A program made the translations under genes and the position numbers. The notes under the pieces were generated by a model. That model searched no databases. It worked only from the letters and a program-made list of their open reading frames with translations, and had not been told where the DNA came from. From positions 1 through 19,161 of the forward strand of contig JANYLL010000176.1 of the NCBI GenBank assembly GCA_025357895.1: a DNA stretch of 19,161 nt. Reading direction: 5' to 3'. This document shows, piece by piece, positions 1 to 8,900 of the stretch (within the stretch, counting starts at the first letter, position 1; each line of letters opens with the position of its first letter). This DNA comes from Ignavibacteriota bacterium. GTDB lineage: Bacteria; Bacteroidota; Ignavibacteria; Palsa-1295.

Positions 1-85
1 AATTACAGATTTTTATAATCATGAATTTCCTAAAGGGATCAGAATCAGGGAGTCATTTCGGCTCGGAGGTTCCAGTCACGGTATG

Positions 86-117
86 CAAATATACAACATA
101 AACCCTGAAAATGCAAA
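86..117 (-). promoter_or_regulatory. Leftward Bacteroidota-type promoter
   Basis: On the minus strand a TTTG box (plus 114-117) is followed after 20 bases by TATATTTG (plus 86-93). This matches the Bacteroidota sigma consensus TTTG-N19-21-TAnnTTTG. It points to the left edge. About 64 bases downstream the minus strand has AGGA, five bases, then ATG (plus 20-22), reading M-I-I-K-I-C-N to the edge. This may be the start of a gene lying mostly outside the window, but seven codons cannot prove it. Confidence 0.5.
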
Positions 118-141
118 TGACACATTCTTATTGAGGATGTA

Positions 142-1773
142 TTACTTCCCCTCCTTCAATATCCTAAACTCCACTCTTCTGTTTTTTGCTTTGCCTTCAT
201 CGGAGTCGTTTGAGGCTATCGGTTTTTCGGCGGCGTAGCCGTGGGACTCTAACCTCGATTTCGGAATTCCTTTTGCTTCGAGATATGCTACAACGGCATT
301 TGCTCTTCCGAGCGAAAGGGATTTATTGTGCGCTTCGCTTCCGATGTTATCGGTATGTCCTTCGATGGCAATATGAAGAGCCGTATCTTTTACTAAGATA
401 TCCCCCAATCTATCAAGCTCTGCAAAAGAAGCAGGAAGCAATTCGGTTTTATCGGTTTCAAAAAAAATATTATTCAATCTGATCGTAGCATTTTCTTTGA
501 TCTTCACGAGGATCAGATTCTTTTCGATCGTCTTGAATGCAATGACTTTCTTTGCATCGAAGGATTCGCTTGCCGGCAGATAGCCCTGCTTTTGCGCATA
601 GAGACTGTATGCTTCTCCCGATGGAAGTGTTATCTGGTATGCTCCGTTTGAAGGGTCGCTGCGTGCAATTCCTAAATGTTTTCCGTCGGATAGCCTGTCA
701 TAACGAATCACAGCCTCAAGCGGCGTACCGGTTTCATCTAAAACTAAACCGGTAATAAGTGTAACTGAATTTTCTCTCTTCGGAGCGGGTGCGCGAAAAA
801 TATCCGATTGCGAGTTTATATTCGGACGCCAGACAAAGTACGCATACTTGCCTTGTGCATCTTCAGTATAATACGACGTTCTGCCGGGACGATTGATCGA
901 TGCTCCGATGTTTTCCGGTTTGGACCAATGCTGCCAACTGCTATCTAAACGCGTAGAGCGATAGACATCAAGGTCTCCAATTCCTCCCGGTCTATCGGAT
1001 GAAAAATACAGCGTCTTATTATCTGCAGCAAGATACGGAGTGGCTTCGTTGCTTGTTGAATTAATATCTGCGCCAAGCCATACCGGTACGCTCCATGAAT
1101 TCTGTGTTTCATCAAGAAAGCAGACATAGAGATCTCTTCCTCCGAGAGTGGAATCTCGCGTTACCGACATAATAAGCGTTCGTTGATCCGGTCCGAATGC
1201 GAAATCAATAATTAAGTATTCTGATTTTGGACCTACGAGTTTCAGCCCGTTTATATGAATAGGAGTTGGGACTGCCCATCCGGTTTTTGTGCGACGTGAG
1301 ACCATAACGCGGTCTTCGTTCGCAGTAGAGGCTTGAAGTTTGCCAATGAGATACAGAGAGTTATTATCAGGAGAGATACTTGTAACGGCAATGCCATAAC
1401 GCGACCTGAGATTGCCTCCGAGAACTTCCGGTTCTTCAAAGGTGCCATCAGGTTTTACAAAACTTCGCCATACATCGAGCACGGTCGAGCCGTCAAATCC
1501 TTGCCGTGCGCGGGTAAAAAATAATCGCTTGCCGTCAATGCTGATAACCGGCAGGGCTTCGCTTTGTGAGGGATCACTGATCGAAATCGGAAGTTTTTCG
1601 ATATGGGACTCTTGGGCGGACACATACCCGGAGCAGAGCAGCAAGAGCATGAAACAAACGAAGGTAGGCGCAGGCTTCAGCCTGCGAACGAGGTTAAGGA
1701 TATACGATTTACGCAGGCTGAAGCGTACGCTTACCGATGCTCCGGGGAATACTCTTATCATTGCTCGAATCAT
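142..1773 (-). CDS. OmpA-family protein with PD40 propeller and CRD (PorE-like architecture)
   Basis: Predicted exported protein that probably binds peptidoglycan. From the chosen ATG it has 543 residues: an unusual long N-terminus with a hydrophobic core and a likely signal-peptidase I site A53|Q54; PD40/WD40-like propeller repeats to about 330, the clearest at 258-271 (SSDRPGGIGDLDVY); a carboxypeptidase-regulatory-like beta domain at about 339-423; and an OmpA C-terminal domain at about 428-543. The OmpA motif has D475 and R490, spaced as the two diaminopimelate-binding residues of the family, followed by the usual GY and NRRVEF segments. Propeller-CRD-OmpA is the order in PorE, a T9SS component, but the TPR part of PorE is absent. 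The start could be GTG at 1779 or ATG at 1761; ATG 1773 has AGGG five bases upstream. Residues about 17-39 are encoded by a palindromic repeat. It is divergent from the next gene, with about 35 bases between the starts. Confidence 0.88.
   Translation of the reverse strand: MIRAMIRVFPGASVSVRFSLRKSYILNLVRRLKPAPTFVCFMLLLLCSGYVSAQESHIEKLPISISDPSQSEALPVISIDGKRLFFTRARQGFDGSTVLDVWRSFVKPDGTFEEPEVLGGNLRSRYGIAVTSISPDNNSLYLIGKLQASTANEDRVMVSRRTKTGWAVPTPIHINGLKLVGPKSEYLIIDFAFGPDQRTLIMSVTRDSTLGGRDLYVCFLDETQNSWSVPVWLGADINSTSNEATPYLAADNKTLYFSSDRPGGIGDLDVYRSTRLDSSWQHWSKPENIGASINRPGRTSYYTEDAQGKYAYFVWRPNINSQSDIFRAPAPKRENSVTLITGLVLDETGTPLEAVIRYDRLSDGKHLGIARSDPSNGAYQITLPSGEAYSLYAQKQGYLPASESFDAKKVIAFKTIEKNLILVKIKENATIRLNNIFFETDKTELLPASFAELDRLGDILVKDTALHIAIEGHTDNIGSEAHNKSLSLGRANAVVAYLEAKGIPKSRLESHGYAAEKPIASNDSDEGKAKNRRVEFRILKEGK
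1669..1724. repeat. Palindromic REP-like element inside the OmpA-family gene
   Basis: GCTTCAGCCTGCG (1674-1686) and its exact reverse complement CGCAGGCTGAAGC (1712-1724) form 13-base arms around 25 bases. The left arm is also part of a second hairpin, CGCAGGCT-TC-AGCCTGCG (1669-1686). Such compact GC-rich palindromes in an AT-richer setting look like REP/BIME-type dispersed repeats. In the gene's frame it is translated as part of the signal-peptide region, including RRLKPAPT. Only this copy is present in the window, so dispersal is inferred. Confidence 0.7.
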
Positions 1774-1808
1774 TTTCACCCTGAATTGGGTTGTTATCTA
1801 ACACCGTA

Positions 1809-4800
1809 ATGCTTAAAATATTTCACATGATACATCGGATCAATAAGAAGATATTCATTCTCATTTCGTTCGCTTTTTTTGCAACTGCAACTGCCGGTTC
1901 GGCTCAGGTAAACTCACAGTCATCTGTAAAGGTAGTAAAAACCTTAAAACATAAACATAAAAAGAATCACCGTAAGTGCACAAAAGATTCACTAACAGAA
2001 AACCCTAAGCAAATTGGAAAGCATTATCCACCACCGGGATCATCAGGCGAGGAACGTAATTTCGATTGGCTTCGCAAGCGTGCGTACCCGAATGAATATC
2101 TCGATCCATCTTATTATCCAAACGCTCTCGAACAAGCACGAAAACTTCCGGTCTATAAACCATCCGGAAATATTCAATCCACAATGCAGTGGCAGCAGAT
2201 CGGACCTTATACGATCGGAGGAAGAGTAACGGCAATTGCAACCCATCCGACGGATTCGAATACATTTTATGTAGGTGCTGCCTCAGGCGGATTATGGAAG
2301 ACGATAGATCATGGCAATACCTGGACTGCGCTTACTGATACCTTCGCTTCACTACCCATCGGCTGCATCACGCTCGATCCGCATGATGCGAATACGATCT
2401 ATCTGGGCATGGGTGAATGTAATAACAGCGGTGATTCCTATCCCGGCAATGGTTTATGGCGTAGTGTTGACGGCGGATTGACATGGAATTTTCTCGGATT
2501 AGGCAAGACGCAATATATTGAGAAAATTATCGTAGATCCTGTTGATAAAAAAATAATTTATGTTTGCGTACCAGGTCCGAATGCCATTGCAGATACGAAC
2601 CGCGGCATTTGGAAATCCAATGATTACGGAGTGACATGGATGCATTCTCTACTGGTACGAGCAGGCGCGGGGAAAACTTCTAACCCCGTCCCTGCAATCG
2701 ATCTGGTTATAAATCCTTCCGATCGCGGCAATCTCGTTGCTGCCATGTGGCAGCATATTGATTTCAATAATACCTCTTCTCCTTATACAGGACTTTGGAG
2801 AACGCGTGATTCCGGTGCAACGTGGGCAAGGATAGATACGCTGCCGAATTCAGGATATCCGAACGGGTTTAAACTGAAGCGCCTTGCACGAACTTCACTT
2901 TTTTGGACGCTCAACGGCATAGGTGTGCCGACTTTGTTCAGTGTTGTTTCGAAAGTCGATAAAAATCCGGTGACAGGATATAACTTCGACGAAAATTTTT
3001 ATGGAATTTTTGCAACGACAAATCCGGACAATAATAATTCCTGGCAGATCAAACTCGATTCGAATTATAGGCTGCCATTCCTCGGAAATAATATTGATAG
3101 CGTCGATCTTTTCAATAAGCAAGGCGGCTATGATAATTTCATTATCGGGCGCCCGGGATCAGATGCGAACGGAAAGGGAATTGAATTATTAGTCGGCGGT
3201 ATTGATGTTATTTATTCAACCAATGGAGGCGATACATGGACAAATATTACCAAAGCCTATCCGCATTATTTCGCGAATGACCGTTCGCAACATTCCGATC
3301 AACATGCCCTTGCATTTACTGCTGCAAAATCCGGCACCGATCTTCTTAACGGACAAGACGGAGGAGTTTTTAATACCCATGATTTTGGCGCAACATCATG
3401 GACTCAGCTTAAGGGTTTGCCTATTACGATGTTTTACCATCTCGAACCGTGGGTTGCGGGGATGGCGAATCTTGGAAATACTTTTACTGTTGATTCTCTC
3501 AAATTAATGGGCGGTACACAAGATAACGGAACGGTTGCGCACGGATTCAGCCCCAATAGTGATTGGGATTGGATCAATCGAGGCGATGGCGGTCAATCAC
3601 AGGCTGATCCGAATAACAAAGATCATATCATGACGTCGCTGCAACTTGGGAAGATCTTTTTTCGCACTACGCTTGACTCATTGCGCCCGAATCTTTTTAG
3701 TGATAACGGCAATCACGATCCGAATGCCAAAAAGTGGATAGATCTTTCTACGATCGCCAAGCGTCGGGGCATTACTGATTCATCCGAGTCATGCGCATTT
3801 ATTCCTCCTGTGGTTCTTGATAAACAGAGAGGTAATGAACTCTATACCGGAAGATTACATGTCTATCGTTCGAAACTTGATTTTACAAATCCCGATAGCG
3901 GCACGGTGATCCAGCCTTGGTCTCCTCAGATCGCCGGAAGCGGAAAGGCTTGGTATAATGGTACGATTGATTGCATAGCACTTGGAGTTCGTGATGAAAA
4001 TGGCCGTCCGATGTTATGGGCAGGCGGACTTGTATCAGGTTCGACGAGTTTGTATAGAACAGTCTATAATTCATCAATTCCTCAGGACTCTATGCCGCGA
4101 TGGATTAAAATAACTACAGGATTACCCGGCGCATTTGTCGAAACGATAGCATGCGACCGCAGTGATTCCATGCTAGCATTTTGCGGGTTGACCGGAACAA
4201 CTTCTCCGCACGTTTATAAGACCACAAATGGTGGTAAGAAATGGACAAGTATTTCCGGTAACTTACCAAATGTCAGCGTCAATGCTATTATTATCGATTC
4301 GCTTGCTGAGCAGGCAAATCCGTTAGCAAAAAATCAATGCCTGATAGTTGCAACAGATGTTGGAGTTTTTGTGACGACAGACGGTGGTACGACGTGGTCG
4401 AATCTCGGAACAGGTATGCCGCATGTTGTAGTCGGGACGATCACGCAGTATAAGAACTGGCTCATTGCCGGAACACATGGCAGATCGGCATGGGCGTTAG
4501 ATATTAGCTCACTTCAGGCACAGCCGCTCAATGCTGTTCATGAAAAACAAACTTCAGCCGCTCAATTTGAAATTCGCACCATGTATCCGAGTCCGCTTGA
4601 TCTGAATAATACTTCAACACTGCATATCATTATGAATGGCATTACAGATAAGAATGTAGCGGTTGAGATTATGAATTCTGCAACAGGTGCTTCAGTATAT
4701 AAAACGAATTCGCAGCTAAATGGCGAAACACTTGAACTCCAGATGCCAGCAATTATTTCATCAGGAAGTTATCTTGTACGGATTACTACTCAGCAAAGAA

Positions 4801-4835
4801 AGAGTGCAATAGGGCAGATAGTGATTGTAAAATAA
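1809..4835 (+). CDS. Secreted BNR/sortilin-like beta-propeller protein with T9SS sorting domain
   Basis: Large extracellular or surface protein of 1008 residues from ATG 1809 (ATG 1827 is also possible; the reading frame is open back to a TTG at 1791). A signal peptide with an RINKK n-region ends at GSA|Q. A short basic stretch rich in Lys/His follows (about residues 47-57). The body carries many BNR/Asp-box repeats of the form GLWKT.D.G.TW, clear at about 160, 215, 266 and 328 and again near 805 and 855, plus the GGTQDNGT and GDGG motifs usual in VPS10/sortilin-like bacterial propellers. The last ~90 residues, from YPSPL to the terminal IVIVK, are a type A T9SS sorting domain, so the mature protein should cross the outer membrane through T9SS and lose this domain. 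Substrate unknown; such propellers include sialidase-like enzymes and pure binding scaffolds, and I see no proof of catalysis. Confidence 0.9.
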   Translation: MLKIFHMIHRINKKIFILISFAFFATATAGSAQVNSQSSVKVVKTLKHKHKKNHRKCTKDSLTENPKQIGKHYPPPGSSGEERNFDWLRKRAYPNEYLDPSYYPNALEQARKLPVYKPSGNIQSTMQWQQIGPYTIGGRVTAIATHPTDSNTFYVGAASGGLWKTIDHGNTWTALTDTFASLPIGCITLDPHDANTIYLGMGECNNSGDSYPGNGLWRSVDGGLTWNFLGLGKTQYIEKIIVDPVDKKIIYVCVPGPNAIADTNRGIWKSNDYGVTWMHSLLVRAGAGKTSNPVPAIDLVINPSDRGNLVAAMWQHIDFNNTSSPYTGLWRTRDSGATWARIDTLPNSGYPNGFKLKRLARTSLFWTLNGIGVPTLFSVVSKVDKNPVTGYNFDENFYGIFATTNPDNNNSWQIKLDSNYRLPFLGNNIDSVDLFNKQGGYDNFIIGRPGSDANGKGIELLVGGIDVIYSTNGGDTWTNITKAYPHYFANDRSQHSDQHALAFTAAKSGTDLLNGQDGGVFNTHDFGATSWTQLKGLPITMFYHLEPWVAGMANLGNTFTVDSLKLMGGTQDNGTVAHGFSPNSDWDWINRGDGGQSQADPNNKDHIMTSLQLGKIFFRTTLDSLRPNLFSDNGNHDPNAKKWIDLSTIAKRRGITDSSESCAFIPPVVLDKQRGNELYTGRLHVYRSKLDFTNPDSGTVIQPWSPQIAGSGKAWYNGTIDCIALGVRDENGRPMLWAGGLVSGSTSLYRTVYNSSIPQDSMPRWIKITTGLPGAFVETIACDRSDSMLAFCGLTGTTSPHVYKTTNGGKKWTSISGNLPNVSVNAIIIDSLAEQANPLAKNQCLIVATDVGVFVTTDGGTTWSNLGTGMPHVVVGTITQYKNWLIAGTHGRSAWALDISSLQAQPLNAVHEKQTSAAQFEIRTMYPSPLDLNNTSTLHIIMNGITDKNVAVEIMNSATGASVYKTNSQLNGETLELQMPAIISSGSYLVRITTQQRKSAIGQIVIVK

Positions 4836-4843
4836 AATAAGAA

Positions 4844-4864
4844 GGGCGGACTAAGAGTCCGCCC
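4844..4864. terminator. Hairpin between convergent genes
   Basis: GGGCGGACT-AAG-AGTCCGCCC is a perfect 9-base-pair stem with a 3-base loop. It starts 8 bases after the stop of the rightward propeller gene and lies 47 bases past the stop of the leftward CRD gene. The flank is T-rich only on the minus strand (TTCTTATTTTATTTT), so it suits the leftward gene better, but it may serve both. Confidence 0.7.
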
Positions 4865-4879
4865 CAATAGAAAACGCAT

Positions 4880-4910
4880 CCCAATTTTTAATTTTTACAT
4901 TTTTAATTTC
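4880..4910. repeat. AT-rich repeat, copy 1
   Basis: A run made only of A and T except for one C holds TTTTACATTTTTAATTT (4893-4909), whose exact reverse complement occurs at 9076-9092. It ends two bases from the stop codon of the leftward CRD gene. The shared 17 bases in low-complexity sequence could be chance, but both copies abut a stop codon. Confidence 0.4.
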
Positions 4911-4911
4911 C

Positions 4912-5700
4912 TCACGATGCCACCTGCATCACAAGCACTGCGTTCTGCGGTACCATTACCTTTTTCATTGCTGAAATTGCAGCCGGTGCTTTCTTTTTCT
5001 TCTTACCTTTTGTCGGAGCGACGGTTTCGACGCTAATCATACGCTCGAAAGATCCGTTTGTGGTGATGTTTGTATTGATCTCGATGGAAATATTTGACGT
5101 TGCAATATTTTTTGACTGGAAGAATGCAATGATCGCCGATTTCCGTGAAGCGGCAAGAGAGTTTTGTGCGACTGCTTTTTTTCCTGAAGGGGTTTCGTCA
5201 GGGTAGACCGTTCCATTCAAAGTAAGCTTCGAATTATGCCGCATTGCATTTGCAATCGCTTCCATATCCTGCATCACGCTTGAAGCAATATCCGAGCTTT
5301 TTGGTTCGAAAATAAGCCCACTGAATGAATATGGTTTTCCGAGTTCAAGTTCTTTCAACGTCACCTGAACGGGTACTTCCTGATATTTATCCGAAGCAGG
5401 AATAGAAAGCTGCTCTTCATGATAATAGTACTTCGTACTTGCGAAGGTCAGACGGTATTGCATTCCCGGCTGCAAGACGATCGTGAATTTACCTTCCGGA
5501 GTTGATTTTGTTGTTCGTATACTTTCTGATCCTTTATAAGCCGTTATCGTCACGCCATCTGCTATATTCCCAGTTGAAGAGCTTACTTTGCCTTTGACCA
5601 AAGCGGTGACGCCACTCATCTGAGCTGTGGATATTTGCGGAAGCGATATAAAAAAGAGCGCTATAAGCGCTGCAATATGCGTAATTCTGTTCAATTTCAT
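4912..5700 (-). CDS. Exported CRD protein with degenerate OmpA-like domain
   Basis: Predicted periplasmic or outer-membrane-associated protein of 262 residues. A signal peptide ends at STA|Q27. Residues about 33-117 look like a carboxypeptidase-regulatory-like beta sandwich (VKGKV, TPEGKF, PGMQYRLTF). Residues about 122-208 follow the OmpA C-terminal pattern (FEPKSSDI, then NSLAASRKSAIIAFFQSKNI), but the GHTD motif that binds peptidoglycan is replaced by NGTVYPDE. R186 sits where the conserved Arg is expected. Peptidoglycan binding may therefore be lost. A basic KGKKKKK run (231-237) precedes a hydrophobic C-terminus. It shares the CRD-OmpA order with the gene at 142-1773, so the two may be relatives or partners. 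Function is inferred from fold likeness only. Confidence 0.78.
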   Translation of the reverse strand: MKLNRITHIAALIALFFISLPQISTAQMSGVTALVKGKVSSSTGNIADGVTITAYKGSESIRTTKSTPEGKFTIVLQPGMQYRLTFASTKYYYHEEQLSIPASDKYQEVPVQVTLKELELGKPYSFSGLIFEPKSSDIASSVMQDMEAIANAMRHNSKLTLNGTVYPDETPSGKKAVAQNSLAASRKSAIIAFFQSKNIATSNISIEINTNITTNGSFERMISVETVAPTKGKKKKKAPAAISAMKKVMVPQNAVLVMQVAS

Positions 5701-5757
5701 GAAATTATATAAAATGAAGTATTTCCAGAAGTCATCATATAAACACCGTTTCAGGCT

Positions 5758-5770
5758 AAGTGTTACACTT
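5758..5770. promoter_or_regulatory. 13-base palindrome upstream of the CRD gene
   Basis: AAGTGT-T-ACACTT is an odd-centred perfect palindrome 58-70 bases before the start of the leftward gene at 4912-5700. This is a plausible place for a repressor or activator site, but nothing in the window names a binding protein and a 13-base match can arise by chance. Confidence 0.3.
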
Positions 5771-5798
5771 GGGAAAGTGAATTTTTAATAATGATTAT

Positions 5799-5830
5799 AA
5801 AAAGACCGGATATTCTGTGAATATCCGGTC
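5799..5830 (-). terminator. Rho-independent terminator of the efflux operon
   Basis: On the minus strand GACCGGATATTC-ACA-GAATATCCGGTC is a perfect 12-base-pair stem with a 3-base loop, followed at once by TTTTT. It lies about 83 bases past the stop of the RND pump gene and before the next leftward gene, so it should end the efflux transcript. Confidence 0.88.
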
Positions 5831-5912
5831 CTGGTATCCCGCATCCTGCCGCGCAGTTTTCACCTTATCCATCATCATCCATAACCCCGCACGTCAAGAC
5901 ACGACAAATCGA

Positions 5913-8900
5913 TTATACTGCTTCATATCCCGGTCTTGGTTTTTTGATCCTGCCGAGAAAAAGAATTTTCTTAAAAAATCTCGGGAATTTCTCTCGCCAT
6001 GATTCAACGTACGTGTACATGACGGGTACAAGCACAAGTGTCAGAAGCATCGAACTTGTTAAGCCGCCTATGATAGCGATCGACATTCCTTGTCTGAACT
6101 CCGAGCCTTCACCAAATCCTAATGCCAGCGGCATCATTCCTAAGATCATCGTAACGGTTGTCATGATGATCGGCCGCAGACGTGTCGGTCCTGCTTCGAG
6201 AAGCGACTCCTTTATTCCGTGACCCAGCGCTCTTCTGGCATTCGTTCTGTCAAGAATAAGAATAGCATTCTTGGTTACAAGTCCCATTAGCATTATGATT
6301 CCGACGATGGTAAATAGCGAAAGTGTTTTCCCTGTCAGCCATAGCATGGTTAATGCTCCGATCATTGCAACAGGTAAACTGAACATGATCGTAAACGGAG
6401 TTGCATACGATTCGAACAGCGCAACCATGATCATGTATACGAACATGATAGCAAGCAGGAATGCAATTCCCATATCTCCGCCGGATTTGCGCTGATTTTC
6501 TGCATCGCCTGCAAAATATGGTTCGTTCATTCCTTTAGGCACAGGCATTGTTGCAATGACTTTTTCAACATCTTTAACGACATCTCCAATAGGTCTTCCG
6601 GCAAGGCCACCGGTAAGCGTAACAACGCGTTCACGATTCTTACGGTTAATTTGGGATGGTCCTTTTCCGTAAACGATCGATGCAACATCGGATAATTTCA
6701 ACTGCTGTCCTGCTCTGTTGACTAAAGAAATATTTGCAACTTCCTGAGCATTGGAGCGATCGAGCTTATCGTAGATGACATTAATATCGAACTCTGTTTG
6801 ACCTTCTTTATATTTACTGTCGGTATTTCCGGCAAGTGCAGTTCGGATAGCAAGCGCTGCTTCACCAAGGGTCATGCCGTTTGCCGAGAGTCTATCACGA
6901 TCAAAAATAATTTTTGCTTCAGGCTGACCTTCTTCGTATGAGCTTTTTAGATCTTTTAGCCCGTTTATATTTTTGATCTTTCCCATCAACGTGTCCGTAT
7001 AGTGGAGCAGATCAGCGGTATTATCACCGCGCATCTCGATCATCAGCGGCGCCTGGTTTGCAGTTCCAAAAATTCCGATCGGTGAGGTACGTACAAGAAG
7101 CCCAGGTATTTTTTTTGCAAGCTCTCCGACGTATGCCATTTCCTGATTCGTCGTTCGAATTCGTTTACCAGGTGCCAGCGTACGAACTTGTACTTGGCCG
7201 ACATTCCCTCTGTCGGTTTTTCCCCATTGATCTTCTTGTTCGCCCACAATAGTCAGATATCGCGCGATGTTCTTATCCTGTGCAAGTTCTTTTTCGTAAA
7301 GCTTGACAAGTGAATCAGCAGTGGTGACATTTGTCCCGGCAGGAAATTCGTAGTTCACAGCAAACTCGCCGCGATCAGGCTGTGTAATAAATTCGCCGCC
7401 GATCTGTCCGGTAATTACAAGGCTGCAGCTTCCGAGGAAAAGAAGTGTCGAGCTTGTCAGGATCACCCAGCGATGTTCAAGTGACCAAGCAAGAACCGTG
7501 TGATATTTTCTCTCAAGCATATCCTGAAAGCGTTCGAACTTATCAGATATCCAACGAAGCGGTTTGAATTTGATAACTTCATGTGCTTTACCAAATTTTG
7601 CTGCTAACATCGGAGTTAGTGTGAAACTAACGAGGAGCGAAATAAGAGTTGAACTGACAACCGTTAAACCAAATTCTCGGAAGATCTTCCCAGATATACC
7701 ACTGACAAGTGAAATAGGAAGGAATACTACGACGTCTACAAGTGTAATAGCAATAGCAGCAAAGCCGATCTCGCTTCGACCTTTAAGCGCAGCCTGAATA
7801 GGCGATTCGCCCATCTCCAAATGCCTGTGAATATTTTCCAAAACAACGATGGAGTCATCAACAAGGATTCCGATCACTAAAGCAAGTGCCATTAAGCTCA
7901 TCAAATTCAAGGTGAATCCGAATAGCCACATGAAAATACCTGTCGTTATCAGTGAGGTCGGAATGGAGACAAGAACGATGAGTGCATTTCGTCCGCTTCG
8001 CAGGAAAAGGAAGAGCACCGATGCAACAAGAAGAATGGCAATTCCAAGATCGCGAAACACTTCACTGATAGATGCTCGTGTATAAAGTGTAGCATCCTGT
8101 GCGATCTCGAATTTAATACCGTCACTTGCATATTCTTTTTCAAGATCTTTTAATACCTTGTACATATTATCAGCAGTCGAAGTAGCATTCGCATCCGATT
8201 GTTTGATGCAAAGCAATCCGACTGCCTCTGTTCCGTTAAGCCGCGTCGGCATGATATCTTCATTATAGCTATTCTCAACACGCGCCACATCTCCGAGATA
8301 GATCGTTGTGCCGTTCGACATCGTGGTAATCGGCAAAGTCTTCATTTCATCTAAAGAAGTAAATTTACCTTTTACTCTGACGATATATTGATCGGTAGGC
8401 TGTGTGATCTTCCCGGTAGGAAAGTCAAGATTCTGCGCCTGCATTACTGATGAAACTTGGGTGATCGATAAACCATACGCTTTGAGTTTGTCATTATCAA
8501 CCGATACTTTTATCTCACGTCGTCTGCCGCCGGTGATATCCACCTGCGCAATACCTTCAGTTGCTTCGATGCGCGGCTTGAGTTTATCTTTTGCAAGTTG
8601 ATAGAGTTCAGTTTGCGTGAGAACTGTTGAAGTTGTAGATACGCGTAAAATAGGCTGCGCGCCAATATCGATCTTCACGACGCGCGGCGCATCGGCATCT
8701 CTCGGCAATTTTGCTTTGATAAGCTCAACACGACGCTGTACGTCGGCTGCTGCCTGATCCGCATTTGCAGTTAAGAGAAACTGACCGAGCACAACAGAAT
8801 AACCTTCGCGCGAAAACGAGCGGACGTTATCAAGTTGATTCGTACCCGAAACTGCTTCCTCGACAGGTTTGGAGATAAGGTCTTCAATTTCTTCCGGTCC

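Noticed and set aside
2..238. A rightward frame open from the left edge to TAG 236-238
   Set aside because: It runs about 95 bases into the end of the well-supported OmpA-family gene on the other strand and its translation shows no recognisable motif.
1412..1801. A 129-codon rightward frame opposite the start of the OmpA-family gene
   Set aside because: It is the antisense image of that gene and of the palindrome; no signal peptide, domain or ribosome site.
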